This document shows, one piece after another, positions 55,867-56,046 of a stretch of 56,046 bases of DNA. A model generated the notes under the pieces. That model was not told the DNA's origin. It saw only the letters and a list, made by a program, of their open reading frames with translations, and searched no databases. Position numbers and translations under genes: made by a program. The first letter of the stretch is position 1; each line of letters opens with the position of its first letter. Origin of the DNA: Candidatus Enterococcus stercoripullorum (lineage in GTDB: Bacteria > Bacillota > Bacilli > Lactobacillales > Enterococcaceae). Location: NCBI GenBank assembly GCA_019120335.1, contig DWVH01000068.1, forward strand, positions 1 through 56,046, written 5' to 3'.

Positions 55867-56046
55867 ATGAGCCACTTACACTATACCGTTAAATCTTATC
55901 ATTTACAATGGAATGTACGCCAATTATGTCAAATTTGTCATCATTTCTACCAAAACTATTGCCCCGATTTCTTCAAACATCGGCGTAATGTTAGTTTAGC
56001 CAAAGTTTCAGATGAATCAATTCTTGTCTTCCTTTTGTTACAGGCT
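55867..56046 (+). mobile_element. IS982-type transposase, 5' part (runs off the window)
   Basis: The first 60 codons of a transposase, starting ATG at 55867 after AGGAGGT. The sequence (YHLQWNVRQLCQICHHFY, then CPDFFKHRRNVSLAKVSDES and LVFLLLQ) resembles the N-terminus of IS982-family transposases. The reading frame is open to the window edge, so catalytic residues cannot be checked. The left terminal repeat should lie between about 55780 and 55860 but I cannot set its first base; an inverted GGACTA/TAGTCC pair (55828-55866) is near the start codon. Confidence 0.7.

Overview
The window comes from the chromosome of a low-GC Gram-positive coccus of the Lactobacillales, most likely an Enterococcus or close relative. 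The reasons are the gene orders (recU-pbp1A next to ypsA-gpsB-rnpB-rlmL; racE followed by a fused RNase PH/RdgB gene, a YfcE-type phosphoesterase and a CBS-domain gene), T-box leaders on alaS and pheST, an AddAB/RexAB nuclease, a sortase-anchored surface protein with a YSIRK-like signal, and strong AGGAGG ribosome binding sites. Species is not decided by the sequence. No prophage, CRISPR array, tRNA or rRNA gene was seen; the only mobile element is the 5' end of an IS982-type transposase gene cut by the right edge.

Layout. 1-2.4 kb: two-subunit serine dehydratase and a membrane protein, reverse strand. 2.4-6.5 kb: sucrose uptake and hydrolysis (LacI-type regulator, PTS EIIBC, sucrose-6-phosphate hydrolase) with a readable promoter, a cre site and two operator dyads. 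6.5-9.2 kb: an acetyltransferase, a very small basic protein and an unrecognised two-gene coiled-coil/helical pair. 9.2-11.5 kb: ahpCF behind a perfect PerR box. 11.5-13 kb: lexA, a small SOS-controlled membrane protein and a DUF896 gene. 13-18.5 kb: transketolase, cysteine synthase, perR, ridA, dnaD, nth. 18.5-28 kb: cell-wall and division region (PBP1A, RecU, YpsA, GpsB, RNase P RNA, a THUMP methyltransferase, a DEAD-box helicase), then a degenerate sulfatase-modifying-factor-like protein and an anchored extracellular coiled-coil protein that may be related to MapZ. 28-32.3 kb: alaS and two membrane protein genes. 32.4-39.7 kb: rexB-rexA. 39.7-43.5 kb: a secreted DUF1002 protein and a modular LPXTG-type surface protein. 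43.6-47.4 kb: pheST. 47.5-50.5 kb: MFS exporter, an orphan gene, trpS. 50.7-56 kb: racE, rph-rdgB, yfcE-like, cbpB-like, then mscS and fabI on the reverse strand, and the IS end.

How the parts work together. Several regulators can be paired with visible sites: ScrR with the scr operators, LexA with three SOS boxes, PerR with the ahpC box and probably its own promoter, and FabT with a box on the fabI -35 element. FabT itself is outside the window. Most intergenic regions end in clear intrinsic terminators, so transcription units are well defined. Most genes are ordinary core genes; the parts least explained by known families are the 7396-9202 pair, the SOS-controlled small membrane protein at 11573-11818, the two genes between the helicase and alaS (25735-27999), and the repeat-module surface protein.
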